DNA of 19,041 nucleotides, from assembly GCA_028697515.1 (NCBI GenBank), contig JAQVEY010000004.1:1-19041 (forward strand), given 5' to 3'. Source of the DNA: Bacteroidales bacterium. GTDB taxonomy: Bacteria; Bacteroidota; Bacteroidia; Bacteroidales; ML635J-15. Positions 1-8,896 of the stretch are shown piece by piece. Under the pieces are notes generated by a model. That model saw nothing but the letters and a program-made list of their open reading frames with translations. It searched no databases and was not told the origin of the DNA. The position numbers were made by a program, and so were the translations under genes. The stretch's first letter is position 1; each line of letters opens with the position of its first letter.

Positions 1-1
1 A

Positions 2-1102
2 TTTGATGTGATTGTCAATGACACAAAAGGTGATGTTGAAATATGGCGTTCGAGAATTGTTGTTGAAGACAGCGAATTTACAGATAAGTATACTCAAATT
101 CCATTGTCAGAAGCGAGAAAAATTGATGAAGATTTTGAAGCTGGTGAAGAATATTCAGATGAAATCAAACTTGAAGATTTTGGTAGAAGAGCAATACTAA
201 CACTGAAACAAAACTTACAAGCAAAAATCCTCGAAAGAGAAAAAGATAATATTTATCTAAAATATAAAGACAAAGTTGGCGAAATTATCATTGGCGAAAT
301 CTATCAGACATGGAAACGTGAGATTTTAGTCTTGGATGATGAAGGGACAGAACTAATATTGCCAAAGAGTGAACAAATTCCAAACGATAGATACAGAAAG
401 GGTGATTCTCTTAGAGCTGTTGTTCTTAGTGTAGAATTAAAAAATGGCACTCCATTAATCAAATTATCAAGAACATCACCAATCTTTCTTGAAAGACTTT
501 TTGAACTTGAGATTCCTGAAATTCTTGATGGTTTAATAACCATAAAGAAGATTGTTCGCGTTCCTGGAGAAAGAGCTAAGGTAGCTGTTGAGTCTTATGA
601 CGAAAGAGTGGATCCGGTTGGAGCATGTGTAGGTATGAAAGGAAGCCGCATACATGGTATTGTAAGGGAATTACATAACGAAAACATTGACATAATAAAC
701 TATACAACTAACACACAACTATTTATTCAGAGAGCTCTTAGCCCTGCAAAGATAACTTCAATAAAAATCAATGCTCAAGACAAAAGAGCAGATGTTTATC
801 TTAACCCTGATCAAGTATCATTAGCTATTGGGAAGGGTGGACTAAATATTAAATTAGCTAGTCAACTTGTAGGAATGACAATAGATGTTTATCGTGAAAT
901 GGATGAAGGTGAAGATGATGTGGCATTAGACGAGTTCTCTGACGAAATCGAAGAATGGGTAATTAACGTATTAAAAGCAATAGGCTGTGATACAGCTCGT
1001 AGTGTATTAGAATTAAGTAAAGAAGAGCTTATAAAAAGAACAGATCTTGAAGAAGAAACAATTGTTGATGTTTTAACAATTTTAAAATCTGAATTTGAAT
1101 AA
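2..1102 (+). CDS. nusA: Transcription termination/antitermination factor NusA (5' partial)
   Basis: NusA binds RNA polymerase and nascent RNA and modulates pausing, termination and antitermination in the cytoplasm. The reading frame is open from base 2 with no start codon, and the visible part begins inside the N-terminal polymerase-binding domain, so roughly the first 50 residues are probably missing; the GTG at base 8 is an internal Val codon. In order the fragment shows the end of the N-terminal domain (KGDVEIWRSRIVVED, FGRRAILTLKQ), an S1 domain (about residues 90-155 of the fragment), KH1 with a GMKG loop near 210, and KH2 with a GKGG loop near 276. An acidic linker leads to a short helical C-terminus. 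No long AR-repeat extension is seen, as is usual in Bacteroidota. infB follows after 28 bp, the conserved nusA-infB order. Identification is secure. Confidence 0.96.
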   Translation, partial: FDVIVNDTKGDVEIWRSRIVVEDSEFTDKYTQIPLSEARKIDEDFEAGEEYSDEIKLEDFGRRAILTLKQNLQAKILEREKDNIYLKYKDKVGEIIIGEIYQTWKREILVLDDEGTELILPKSEQIPNDRYRKGDSLRAVVLSVELKNGTPLIKLSRTSPIFLERLFELEIPEILDGLITIKKIVRVPGERAKVAVESYDERVDPVGACVGMKGSRIHGIVRELHNENIDIINYTTNTQLFIQRALSPAKITSIKINAQDKRADVYLNPDQVSLAIGKGGLNIKLASQLVGMTIDVYREMDEGEDDVALDEFSDEIEEWVINVLKAIGCDTARSVLELSKEELIKRTDLEEETIVDVLTILKSEFE

Positions 1103-1130
1103 GAATAAATATAGAGTAATATAAAAATTT

Positions 1131-4091
1131 ATGACTTCAGAGAGTAAACCAATAAGGCTTAGCACTATTGCCAGAGAATTAAATGTAGGTACTTCTACAA
1201 TAATTGATTTTTTGGTAAAAAAAGGTTATTCAGTCGAGAACAATCCGAATGCAAAACTGCCTTTTGAATGTCTTGATATTCTTAACGAAGAGTTTAAAGA
1301 ATCAAAATCTTTAAAAGAAAAAGCCTTAAAAAATACCGAACAGGCAAGAGAAAATAAAGAAATTAATATTTCTCTTGAAAAACAAACTAAAGTTGTAGAA
1401 ATAGTCGCTTCTGCAGAAGAATTACCGGTCGCTGATAAAACGATTGAAACAATTCCAGATACAAAAAATAAGCTAGAGGACCGCGCTGAAAAACCAGTAA
1501 AGGAAACAATAACAAAACCTGAAGAGACTGTTACAGCCAAAACTGAAGATATTAAAAAATCTATTATTCAGAAAGTAGAAATAGACCCTAATGATGATAA
1601 GCAAGATGGAATAAAAGTTATCGGCACAATAAATTTAGATCAAATAAATCAGAAAACTCGTCCAAAAAGAAAATCTACTGAAGAAAAAGAAGCAGAAAAA
1701 AAATCCAAGACAGAAGATAAAAAAGCTGCTAAAGAAAAAACGAATAAACATAAAAAAGCTTCAGAAGAAATAGTAAATTCTGAAGTGGAAATTGAAAAAG
1801 CTGAAATTCAGGAATCATTAACTATTGAAAAGGATGAGACTGCTCAAATAATTGAGAAAGAAAACATTTCACAGGAAAAAGAGATGTCTTCTTCACAGAA
1901 TCCAGAGTCTGAATTTATAGAAACTAAAATAGTAAAGCTAACAGGACCAAATGTTGTTGGCAGAATTGATATAGACAACTATTTAAAAAGACAGGAAGAA
2001 TCTGAAAAGAAAAAGATAGTTGCTAAAGAAGAGCGTCAGAAAATACGCGAAAAAGAAAAGGAAGAGCGTAAATCGAAGAGAAAGCGAATCAAAAAAGTAA
2101 AGGTAAATATAGAGGGCCCGGATAGCGGAGTTGATTCAAAAAAGAAGAAATTGACAAAGAAACCTCTTAAAGTTAAAAAGACTGAGGTTGATGAAGAAGA
2201 TGTACAAAAACAGATTAAAGAGACCTTAGCTAGATTAACGACACCTAAACAAAAATCCAAGACTTCAAAACACAGAAGAGAAAAACGTGAGTTAGTGTCT
2301 CAAAAGCGTTTGGAAGAAATGGAAAGAACTGAATCTGAAAAGAATATTATAAAAGTTACAGAATTTGTTTCTGTTAACGAATTGTCTGCAATGATGGATG
2401 TTCCTGTAACAACATTAATTGCAACCTGTATGAGTCTAGGACTTTTCGTTTCAATCAATCAACGTCTTGATGCTGAAACAATGTCACTTGTTGCAGACGA
2501 ATACGGATATAAAGTTGAATTTGTCAGTGCAGAAGTACTAAACGAAATTGAAGAAACCATAGATGAACCTGAAGACTTAATCCCTCGCCCACCAATTGTA
2601 ACGGTAATGGGACATGTTGACCATGGTAAAACCAAGCTTCTTGATAGAATAAGACACACAAACGTAGTTGACGGAGAAGCCGGAGGAATTACTCAGCACA
2701 TCGGAGCATATTCTGTTACTCTTGAGGGAGGGAAACAAATAACTTTTCTTGACACTCCTGGCCACGAAGCTTTTACCGCAATGCGTGCGAGAGGTGCTCA
2801 AATTACAGATGTCGCCATAATTATAATAGCTGCTGACGATAATATTATGCCTCAGACTATTGAAGCTATAAATCATGCGAGTGCGGCGGGCGTTCCGATT
2901 GTTTTTGCTATCAATAAAATAGATAAGCCTACTGCAAATCCCGAAAAGATTAGAGAGTCTCTTGCAAATATGAACTATCTGGTTGAAGATTGGGGCGGTA
3001 AATATCAATCTCAGGATATTTCGGCTAAGGCAGGTATTAATATTGAAGAACTGCTCGAAAAAGTGCTTCTAGAGGCCGAACTACTTGAATTAACTGCAAA
3101 CCCAAATAAAAACGCCGTAGGTACCGTAATTGAAGCCTCCCTTGATAAAGGAAGGGGTTATGTTACAACACTTTTAGTTCAGTCAGGAACCTTAAAGGTA
3201 GGCGATATATTACTTGCAGGATGTCAGACTGGTAGAGTAAAAGCAATGTATAACGAAAGAGGCCATAAACTATTAGTTGCCGGACCATCAACTCCAATTT
3301 TGGTTCTTGGATTAAATGGTGCTCCTCAGGCTGGTGACAAATTTAATGTAATGGAAAGCGATCATGAAGCACGAAACCTTGCAAATAAGCGCCTACAACT
3401 ACAACGCGAACAAGGATTACGTACACAAAAACACATTACTCTCGATGAAATAGGAAGACGTCTTGCTTTAGGTAATTTTAATGAAATTAATATTATTGTA
3501 AAAGGTGATGTTGACGGATCTGTAGAAGCGCTTTCGGATTCACTCATTAAACTTTCGACTGAAAACTTTGCAGTGAATATTATTCATAAAGCAGTAGGTC
3601 AAATATCAGAATCAGACGTTATGCTTGCCGCAGCGTCCAATGCAATTATTGTCGGTTTCCAAGTCAGACCTTCGAGCTACGCACGTAAGCTAGCCGAAAA
3701 AGAAGAAATTGAAATCAGACTTTATTCTATTATCTATGATGCAATAAACGAAATCAAAGATGCAATGGAAGGAATGCTTTCACCAACTGTTAAAGAAACT
3801 ATTACCGGTTCTTGTGAAATTAGAGAAGTCTTTAAAATCACCAAAGTTGGTACAATTGCAGGATGTTTGGTTACTGACGGCAAGATATACAAAAAGTCAC
3901 GAGTCAGAGTTATCCGCGATGGAATTGTTATTTATACAGGAGAACTAGGTAGTCTTAAACGCTTTAAAGATGATGTTAAAGAGGTTGGTCCAGGACTTGA
4001 ATGCGGATTAAATATTGACAGGTTTAATGATATTAAAGTCGGAGATATTGTTGAAGCTTTTGATGAAGTAGAAGTTAAAACAACTCTTTGA
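1131..4091 (+). CDS. infB: Translation initiation factor IF-2
   Basis: IF-2 is the GTPase that brings initiator fMet-tRNA to the 30S subunit and promotes subunit joining. The 986-residue protein starts with an IF2_N helix module (residues 1-50, [16 protein letters not shown]), followed by a long K/E-rich low-complexity linker to about residue 400. A second IF2_N module lies at about 405-465. The G domain carries G1 GHVDHGKT at 494-501, G3 DTPGH at 541-545 and G4 NKID at 595-598. The beta-barrel, IF-2 domain 3 and fMet-tRNA-binding C-terminal domains complete it. The length is normal for Bacteroidota, where the linker is expanded. The ATG at 1131 is supported by the conserved N-terminal module beginning directly after it; an A/T-rich leader without a Shine-Dalgarno sequence precedes it. 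It is probably cotranscribed with nusA and the dusB-like gene. Confidence 0.98.
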   Translation: MTSESKPIRLSTIARELNVGTSTIIDFLVKKGYSVENNPNAKLPFECLDILNEEFKESKSLKEKALKNTEQARENKEINISLEKQTKVVEIVASAEELPVADKTIETIPDTKNKLEDRAEKPVKETITKPEETVTAKTEDIKKSIIQKVEIDPNDDKQDGIKVIGTINLDQINQKTRPKRKSTEEKEAEKKSKTEDKKAAKEKTNKHKKASEEIVNSEVEIEKAEIQESLTIEKDETAQIIEKENISQEKEMSSSQNPESEFIETKIVKLTGPNVVGRIDIDNYLKRQEESEKKKIVAKEERQKIREKEKEERKSKRKRIKKVKVNIEGPDSGVDSKKKKLTKKPLKVKKTEVDEEDVQKQIKETLARLTTPKQKSKTSKHRREKRELVSQKRLEEMERTESEKNIIKVTEFVSVNELSAMMDVPVTTLIATCMSLGLFVSINQRLDAETMSLVADEYGYKVEFVSAEVLNEIEETIDEPEDLIPRPPIVTVMGHVDHGKTKLLDRIRHTNVVDGEAGGITQHIGAYSVTLEGGKQITFLDTPGHEAFTAMRARGAQITDVAIIIIAADDNIMPQTIEAINHASAAGVPIVFAINKIDKPTANPEKIRESLANMNYLVEDWGGKYQSQDISAKAGINIEELLEKVLLEAELLELTANPNKNAVGTVIEASLDKGRGYVTTLLVQSGTLKVGDILLAGCQTGRVKAMYNERGHKLLVAGPSTPILVLGLNGAPQAGDKFNVMESDHEARNLANKRLQLQREQGLRTQKHITLDEIGRRLALGNFNEINIIVKGDVDGSVEALSDSLIKLSTENFAVNIIHKAVGQISESDVMLAAASNAIIVGFQVRPSSYARKLAEKEEIEIRLYSIIYDAINEIKDAMEGMLSPTVKETITGSCEIREVFKITKVGTIAGCLVTDGKIYKKSRVRVIRDGIVIYTGELGSLKRFKDDVKEVGPGLECGLNIDRFNDIKVGDIVEAFDEVEVKTTL

Positions 4092-4104
4092 TTTTTGTTC
4101 CTCT

Positions 4105-5121
4105 ATGTTGAAAATTGGTAAGCAGGAATTCTGCGACAAACCTGTTTTTCTAGCTCCTATGGAGGATGTAACTGATCCATCTTTTAGGTATATGTGCAAA
4201 AAATTCGGCGCTGACTTTATGTTTACTGAATTTATTTCTGCAGACGGTCTTATTAGAGACGCTCGTAAAAGTGTGCAAAAACTAAAAATATATGACTATG
4301 AACATCCTGTTGGAATACAAATTTATGGTCATAATGCTGATGCAATGGAAAAAGCCACTTTACAAGTAAATAAAAGTTCTGCAGATGTTTTAGATATCAA
4401 CTTTGGATGTCCAGTTAAAAAAATCGCAAATCGTGGAGCCGGTGCAGGAATGTTACGGAACCTTCCTCTAATGAAGGAAATTACTGAAAGAGTTGTAAAC
4501 AGTTCTGTTTTGCCAGTTACTGTAAAAACAAGATTAGGCTGGGATACCGATTCGATAAATATAATGGATGTAGCTTTAATGTTACAGGATTGTGGTATTC
4601 AAGCTCTTACAATTCATGGGAGAACCAGAGCTCAATTGTATAAAGGACAAGCAGACTGGTCATATATAGGTGAAGTGAAAAACAACCCTAATATCAGAAT
4701 CCCTATAATAGGAAATGGAGATATCATAAATGGGAAATTAGCCGCAGAAAAATTTGAAAATTACAATGTTGATGCAATAATGATAGGAAGATCCTCAATA
4801 GGTAAACCATGGATATTTAAAGAAATAAAACATTATCTAAAAACAGGTGAAGAACTCCCCAAACCCGGAGTGACAGAACTTGTTGAGTATGCAAAGGAAC
4901 ATTTAGGAAAATCAATAGAATTTAAAGAAAGTCAAAGAGGAATCTATGAAATGAGAAGACATTTTGCCCTGTATTTTAAATGTATTCCAAACTTTAAAGA
5001 TACAAGACTAAAGTTACTTACTGCTCAAACTAATGAAGAAATTAATTCAATTTTAGACTACATTTATAAGAACTTTGGTCATATTGGCCCAGATGATTTC
5101 TTACCGGAAAACAATAATTAA
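4105..5121 (+). CDS. dusB: tRNA-dihydrouridine synthase, DusB/NifR3 type
   Basis: This is a flavin (FMN) dependent enzyme that reduces specific uridines in the tRNA D-loop to dihydrouridine using NAD(P)H. The 338-residue protein has the Dus TIM barrel: an N-terminal flavin-binding start (FLAPMEDVTDPSFR, residues 15-28) and the active-site DINFGCPVKK with catalytic Cys102. The TVKTRLGW strand, TIHGRTRAQLYKG and the phosphate-binding IIGNGDI and IMIGRSSIGKPWIF segments follow, then a helical C-terminal RNA-binding domain. Length and motifs match the NifR3/DusB branch; the exact Dus subfamily, and so the exact target uridine, is inferred. It starts 13 bp after infB on the same strand, so it is likely the last gene of a nusA-infB-dus transcription unit. 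Confidence 0.93.
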   Translation: MLKIGKQEFCDKPVFLAPMEDVTDPSFRYMCKKFGADFMFTEFISADGLIRDARKSVQKLKIYDYEHPVGIQIYGHNADAMEKATLQVNKSSADVLDINFGCPVKKIANRGAGAGMLRNLPLMKEITERVVNSSVLPVTVKTRLGWDTDSINIMDVALMLQDCGIQALTIHGRTRAQLYKGQADWSYIGEVKNNPNIRIPIIGNGDIINGKLAAEKFENYNVDAIMIGRSSIGKPWIFKEIKHYLKTGEELPKPGVTELVEYAKEHLGKSIEFKESQRGIYEMRRHFALYFKCIPNFKDTRLKLLTAQTNEEINSILDYIYKNFGHIGPDDFLPENNN

Positions 5122-5206
5122 ATTCACATGTTTATCCTGAATGATTAAGTTGCTTAATATAAATATGCAGTTAGAATTCTTCCTTTTTTTCGCTGACCTT
5201 ACAATA

Positions 5207-5234
5207 TTTAATAATTGATTATTGTTTAATAATT
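5207..5234 (+). repeat. AT-rich direct repeat and overlapping palindrome in the ribE promoter region
   Basis: TTTAATAATT occurs twice (5207-5216 and 5225-5234), an 18-bp period. Between and overlapping the copies is a symmetrical element, AATAAT-TG-ATTATT (5210-5223). The block covers the proposed -33 element of the riboflavin synthase promoter, where a repressor operator would be expected. In DNA this AT-rich, short matches can arise by chance, so an operator role is only a possibility. Confidence 0.3.
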
Positions 5235-5255
5235 TAAGTCTTTTATGTAAGTTTG
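5222..5255 (+). promoter_or_regulatory. Bacteroidota-type promoter for riboflavin synthase
   Basis: TAAGTTTG at 5248-5255 matches the Bacteroidota -7 consensus TAnnTTTG exactly. A TTG at 5222-5224 lies 23 bp upstream, at the long end of the usual -33/-7 spacing. A transcript starting near 5260 would have an A-rich leader of about 20 nt before the ATG at 5279. The 157-bp gap to the preceding gene is consistent with a separate start. No experimental support. Confidence 0.55.
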
Positions 5256-5278
5256 TCTTTTAATTAAAAAAAAATTAT

Positions 5279-5884
5279 ATGTTTTCAGGAATAGTTGAAG
5301 AAACAGCGAAAGTTGTTAAAATAGAACAAGACCGTACTAATTATCATTTCTATCTGACTTGTTCATTTGCCGATAAATTAAAGATTGACCAAAGTGTTTC
5401 GCATAGTGGTGTATGCTTAACTGTTGTCGATATTGACAAAGTGAAAAAGATATATAAAGTAACTGCTGTTCAGGAAACTTTGGATAAATCGAATATGGGT
5501 TTACTACAAGTCAACGACGAGGTTAATGTTGAAAGAAGTATGACCATGGACAAACTTCTTGACGGACATATGGTTCAAGGACATGTTGATCAAACAGCCG
5601 TTTGCACCGAAGTTAAAGAGTCCGATGGAAGCTGGTACTTTACATTCAAATATGACAGTTCGTTGGGCAATATTACTGTTGAAAAAGGTTCTGTTTCCGT
5701 TAATGGTGTTAGTCTGACAGTTGTAAACTCAAAAAAAGATCAATTTTCGGTAGCAATTATCCCTTTTACTTATATGGTAACAAACTTTCATAACATAAAA
5801 CCTGGTACCGTAGTTAATCTTGAATTTGATATAATAGGTAAATACATTCAAAAAATTATGGCTGCCTATCTTGAAAACAAATGA
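5279..5884 (+). CDS. ribE: Riboflavin synthase, alpha chain
   Basis: This enzyme catalyses dismutation of two 6,7-dimethyl-8-ribityllumazine molecules to riboflavin and 5-amino-6-ribitylaminouracil, the last step of riboflavin synthesis. The 201-residue protein has the family start MFSGIVEE and two tandem lumazine-binding barrels of about 95-100 residues. The repeats are visible as SGVCLTVVD (43-51) and NGVSLTVVN (142-150), with the inter-repeat segment HMVQGHVD at 97-104. Ser41, Cys46 and His102 correspond to conserved active-site-region residues. Length is typical. It stands behind its own promoter, and no FMN (RFN) riboswitch is recognisable in the leader. The flippase gene starts 57 bp downstream on the same strand and might be read from the same promoter. 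Some Bacteroidota annotations call this gene ribC. Confidence 0.96.
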   Translation: MFSGIVEETAKVVKIEQDRTNYHFYLTCSFADKLKIDQSVSHSGVCLTVVDIDKVKKIYKVTAVQETLDKSNMGLLQVNDEVNVERSMTMDKLLDGHMVQGHVDQTAVCTEVKESDGSWYFTFKYDSSLGNITVEKGSVSVNGVSLTVVNSKKDQFSVAIIPFTYMVTNFHNIKPGTVVNLEFDIIGKYIQKIMAAYLENK

Positions 5885-5941
5885 CAATTATAAGTTTTAC
5901 TTTACATTTTTTATCTAATTTTAATATCTATTTTTAAAGTC

Positions 5942-7264
5942 TTGAACTTAAAAAAATATATTACAAATGTAAGTGCCTTGCAGTTTTTTCAAATTGTAAG
6001 ATTTGGCGTTTTATTACTAATAAGTATTGTATTAACAAAGACAAAACTTAGAGTTGGAGAAATTGGGGTATATGAAACATTTTTGCTTATTGCAGGCAGT
6101 GTCAGTTTCTTTTGGATTGGAGGTATGCTTCAATCTCTTTTAGCAGTATTTAAAAACAGTAAGACTTTTGGCAAATCTGAAAAAAGTCCTATTTTCTTTA
6201 ACATTTTTCTTTTATTTACTTTATTAAGTGTCTTGTCAGCTGTATTGGTTTTTATATCTCAACCTTTTATCTCATCACTATTTAGTTTCCATGGGAATAA
6301 AATCCCTTACATGAGAATTCTTTTCATGTATATTGTTGTTTCCGGTCCTGTAAACCTTGTAGAATATTTTTACTTGCTTAAAAATAAACCAAAGTTTTTA
6401 ATCATTTATGGAATTATAACTTTTGCCTTACAGCTTTTGTGTGTTACACTCCCGATAATTTTCACTTATGACTTAGCATATGGGCTTTACGGCTTTGTTT
6501 TTATTAATGGTATTCGATATTTGTGGTTAATGGTGCTTGTATATCGTTATTCGGAAATAAAATTATCTACTGCCTTTTTAAAAGAATTTTTAAGCCTATC
6601 CTCTCCACTAATTTTAAGTATACTGTTAAGTGGAAGTGCTCAATATTTTGACGGTTTTCTAGTCTCATACAGTTTCGACGAAGCAACTCTTGCAATATTT
6701 AGATACGGTGCAAGAGAACTCCCTTTTATAATATTACTTCTCGATGCTTTTGGGAATGCTCTTACTCCTAGATTTTCAGACCCACAAAACAGACAAAATG
6801 CATTATCAGAACTCAAAACCGGCACAGCCAGACTAATGCATATCCTATTCCCTGTAGCAATCCTGATAGTCTTAACAAGCAAATATATTTACCCGATAAT
6901 TTTTAATCAGTATTTTGAATCTAGCGCTTTAATTTTTAATATTTATGTTTTAATAGTTATAACTAGGTTCTTATTTGCAAGAATTATACTTATTGGAATT
7001 AAAGAAACAAGGCTTATTCTTAAATCTTCATTAATTGAAGTAATAATTAATATAAGCTTAAGTTTAATTTTCATTAGATTTTGGGGAATAGTTGGAGTAG
7101 CAATAGCTACGGTAATATCATACTTGATAGAAAAGTTATATTTAGTTTTATGTTTAAAATCAAAACATAATATCAAACCATCAGAATATATAAACCTAAA
7201 ATATTTCTCATTATATTCGCTAATATTAATTTTGGCTTTTTTATTAAGTTTATTGCCTTTATAA
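5942..7264 (+). CDS. Polysaccharide flippase, MOP/MATE-like superfamily (Wzx-type)
   Basis: The 440-residue protein is almost entirely hydrophobic and consists of about 12 predicted membrane segments with short charged loops. It has the pattern of oligosaccharide flippases: an amphipathic KKYITNVSALQFFQIVRFG start, a paired N-terminal bundle, and a second bundle starting near residue 220 (SLSSPLILSILLSGSAQYFDGFLVS). Such proteins move lipid-linked oligosaccharides across the inner membrane for O-antigen, capsule or exopolysaccharide assembly. The best start is a TTG at 5942: the frame is open upstream to a stop at 5891-5893 without ATG or GTG, and the first in-frame ATG is near residue 61, beyond the first membrane helix. 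The asparagine-synthase-like gene follows after 9 bp, suggesting a shared envelope-glycan role. The substrate cannot be deduced. Confidence 0.8.
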   Translation: MNLKKYITNVSALQFFQIVRFGVLLLISIVLTKTKLRVGEIGVYETFLLIAGSVSFFWIGGMLQSLLAVFKNSKTFGKSEKSPIFFNIFLLFTLLSVLSAVLVFISQPFISSLFSFHGNKIPYMRILFMYIVVSGPVNLVEYFYLLKNKPKFLIIYGIITFALQLLCVTLPIIFTYDLAYGLYGFVFINGIRYLWLMVLVYRYSEIKLSTAFLKEFLSLSSPLILSILLSGSAQYFDGFLVSYSFDEATLAIFRYGARELPFIILLLDAFGNALTPRFSDPQNRQNALSELKTGTARLMHILFPVAILIVLTSKYIYPIIFNQYFESSALIFNIYVLIVITRFLFARIILIGIKETRLILKSSLIEVIINISLSLIFIRFWGIVGVAIATVISYLIEKLYLVLCLKSKHNIKPSEYINLKYFSLYSLILILAFLLSLLPL

Positions 7265-7273
7265 ATCTCTTGA

Positions 7274-8896
7274 ATGTTTAAACTTATCTTAAAAGGAACA
7301 AATGCATATAAATGGACACAGTCTGAGAAGAACTGTTTTTTAGGATATATATATGCATCTTCTGAAAAAATATATCGGAATAATGAGGCAATAAGCATAC
7401 TAAACAAATTAACCGAACAAGCTCAAGGGGAGTATAAAGCGATAAGTGGTTATGAGGGGATTTACAGTTTTATAAGATTTTTTCCTGATAAAGTTTTAAT
7501 CGTATCTGACATAGTGAATTTCTTCCCAATCTTTTTTTTAAGGCATGAAAATCAATGGATTATTAGTGACGATTGGCAAAGTCTAATCGATTATAAATCA
7601 TTTTTTGAATTTAATGAAGAAGCGTCTATTGGATTTCTAACAGGTGGATTTGTTTGTGGAAATGATACTCTTGATAAAAGTATAAAAAAAACTGAGGCAG
7701 GGCTTTCATTAAGCTTATTCTCTGATGGAACAATCTCAAAGCAACGCCATTTTGATTTTATCCCTCAGCATTTTAACAAACTAAATAGAAATGATTTCAT
7801 CAGTAATACCGAATCATTATTTGTTGATGCAGGAAAGGAAATGATTGGATTTCTAAACAATCGTACAGCAATAGTTCCACTAAGTGGTGGTTTTGATTCT
7901 CGACTAATCGTTTGTTTGCTAAAAAAATTAAATTATAAAAATGTCATTTGTTTTACATATGGACGCAAAACAAATGAAGTTCAAATAAGCAAAAGCGTTG
8001 CTGCCTCTCTTGGGTATAAATGGTATTTTATTGATTATGAAAAAATAGATGCCGAAAATTACTTGCTTGAGTCTTCATTTTTAGACTATGTCCACCAATA
8101 TGCAAATGGCTATTCAATGTTTTTTCTTCAAGAATATTTTGCAATGAGAGAGCTGTTAAAAATGGAGGTAATCCCAAAAGACTCTGTTTTCCTTCCAGGA
8201 CATTCAGGTGATTTTATCGGAGGGAGTTATGTCGAAAAAACTGCAGCGACAAAAGTATCTCCAAAAAATTTAGCTCCATATTTGTTAAAAAAGTATTTTT
8301 TCTTCAAAAGTCCATCAAAAAAGAATAGAACCATACTTGTCGAAGAAATAAAAAAAACTCTGCAAGATTATCCTGATAAAAACACATTTTCTCAAGTTTA
8401 CAATCCTTATGTTGAAGATTGGGACATTAAAGAAAAACTATCAAAATTCATTTTCAGATCGTCATTCGTTTTCACGCACTTCGGTTTTGAACATATGTAC
8501 CCATTATGGACAAGAAAAACAACTCAGTTTTTTAGAGCGGCCCCATATGAAATGCGTTCAGGTAAAAAATTGTATGACGAAACCTTAATTGAAAAGTTTT
8601 TTATCCCTTTAAATGTCTATTTTGGCGAAGGGGAATTAAGACAAGTTTCGAAAATTTACATGAAATATCAAAGTATTAAAGATAGTATTAGGAACATTTT
8701 CCCATGGTCGTTTATTTTGAAAAAAATGATTAAGCACGACTGGTTGAATTATCATGTTTTTACAAAAGATATGGAGCTGGATTTGATTAGAAAAAACTAT
8801 AAGCCTCTTAAAAGATATAAAATGTTTACTGCAATTATATGTCGCTGGTATCTAGACTTAATTATCTCTGAAAATAAGAGTGCTAATCGAATTTGA
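7274..8896 (+). CDS. Asparagine-synthase-related protein with degenerate glutaminase domain
   Basis: The 540-residue protein has the two-part layout of AsnB-family amidotransferases. An N-terminal region (about 1-115) retains Ntn-glutaminase-like strands (FFPIFFLRHENQWIISDD), and the C-terminal half is an ATP-pyrophosphatase domain with the PP-loop SGGFDSR at 204-210. A later conserved segment, GHSGDFIGGS (309-318), is the likely counterpart of the GDGGDELFGGY region of AsnB. The nucleophilic Cys2 of true class II glutaminases is absent (the protein begins Met-Phe-Lys), so glutamine hydrolysis is unlikely. Family members with this form are often found in surface-polysaccharide clusters, where amidation of uronic acids or related acyl-adenylate chemistry is suspected. 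Its position 9 bp behind the flippase supports such a role, but substrate and ammonia source are unknown. Its 3' end overlaps the opposing S41 peptidase gene by 14 bp. Confidence 0.78.
   Translation: MFKLILKGTNAYKWTQSEKNCFLGYIYASSEKIYRNNEAISILNKLTEQAQGEYKAISGYEGIYSFIRFFPDKVLIVSDIVNFFPIFFLRHENQWIISDDWQSLIDYKSFFEFNEEASIGFLTGGFVCGNDTLDKSIKKTEAGLSLSLFSDGTISKQRHFDFIPQHFNKLNRNDFISNTESLFVDAGKEMIGFLNNRTAIVPLSGGFDSRLIVCLLKKLNYKNVICFTYGRKTNEVQISKSVAASLGYKWYFIDYEKIDAENYLLESSFLDYVHQYANGYSMFFLQEYFAMRELLKMEVIPKDSVFLPGHSGDFIGGSYVEKTAATKVSPKNLAPYLLKKYFFFKSPSKKNRTILVEEIKKTLQDYPDKNTFSQVYNPYVEDWDIKEKLSKFIFRSSFVFTHFGFEHMYPLWTRKTTQFFRAAPYEMRSGKKLYDETLIEKFFIPLNVYFGEGELRQVSKIYMKYQSIKDSIRNIFPWSFILKKMIKHDWLNYHVFTKDMELDLIRKNYKPLKRYKMFTAIICRWYLDLIISENKSANRI

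Noticed and set aside
1311..2345. Lysine/glutamate-rich stretch of infB as a repeat element or foreign insertion
   Set aside because: An expanded charged linker between the N-terminal module and the G domain is normal for Bacteroidota IF-2, and the frame is continuous.
2577..3008. 143-codon open frame on the minus strand inside infB
   Set aside because: It lies antisense to the highly conserved IF-2 G domain and has no recognisable protein features.
5144..5158. Hairpin ATTAAG-TTG-CTTAAT as a terminator after the dusB-like gene
   Set aside because: The stem is six A/T-rich pairs and has no T-tract directly after it; the nearest T-run begins about 20 bp later.
5122..5278. Possible FMN (RFN) riboswitch before riboflavin synthase
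   Set aside because: The region is AT-rich and lacks the conserved GC-containing helices and loop sequences of the RFN element; a promoter explains it better.
6943..7407. 154-codon open frame on the minus strand across the flippase/asparagine-synthase-like junction
   Set aside because: Its translation is low-complexity antisense of hydrophobic coding sequence, and both sense genes are well supported.
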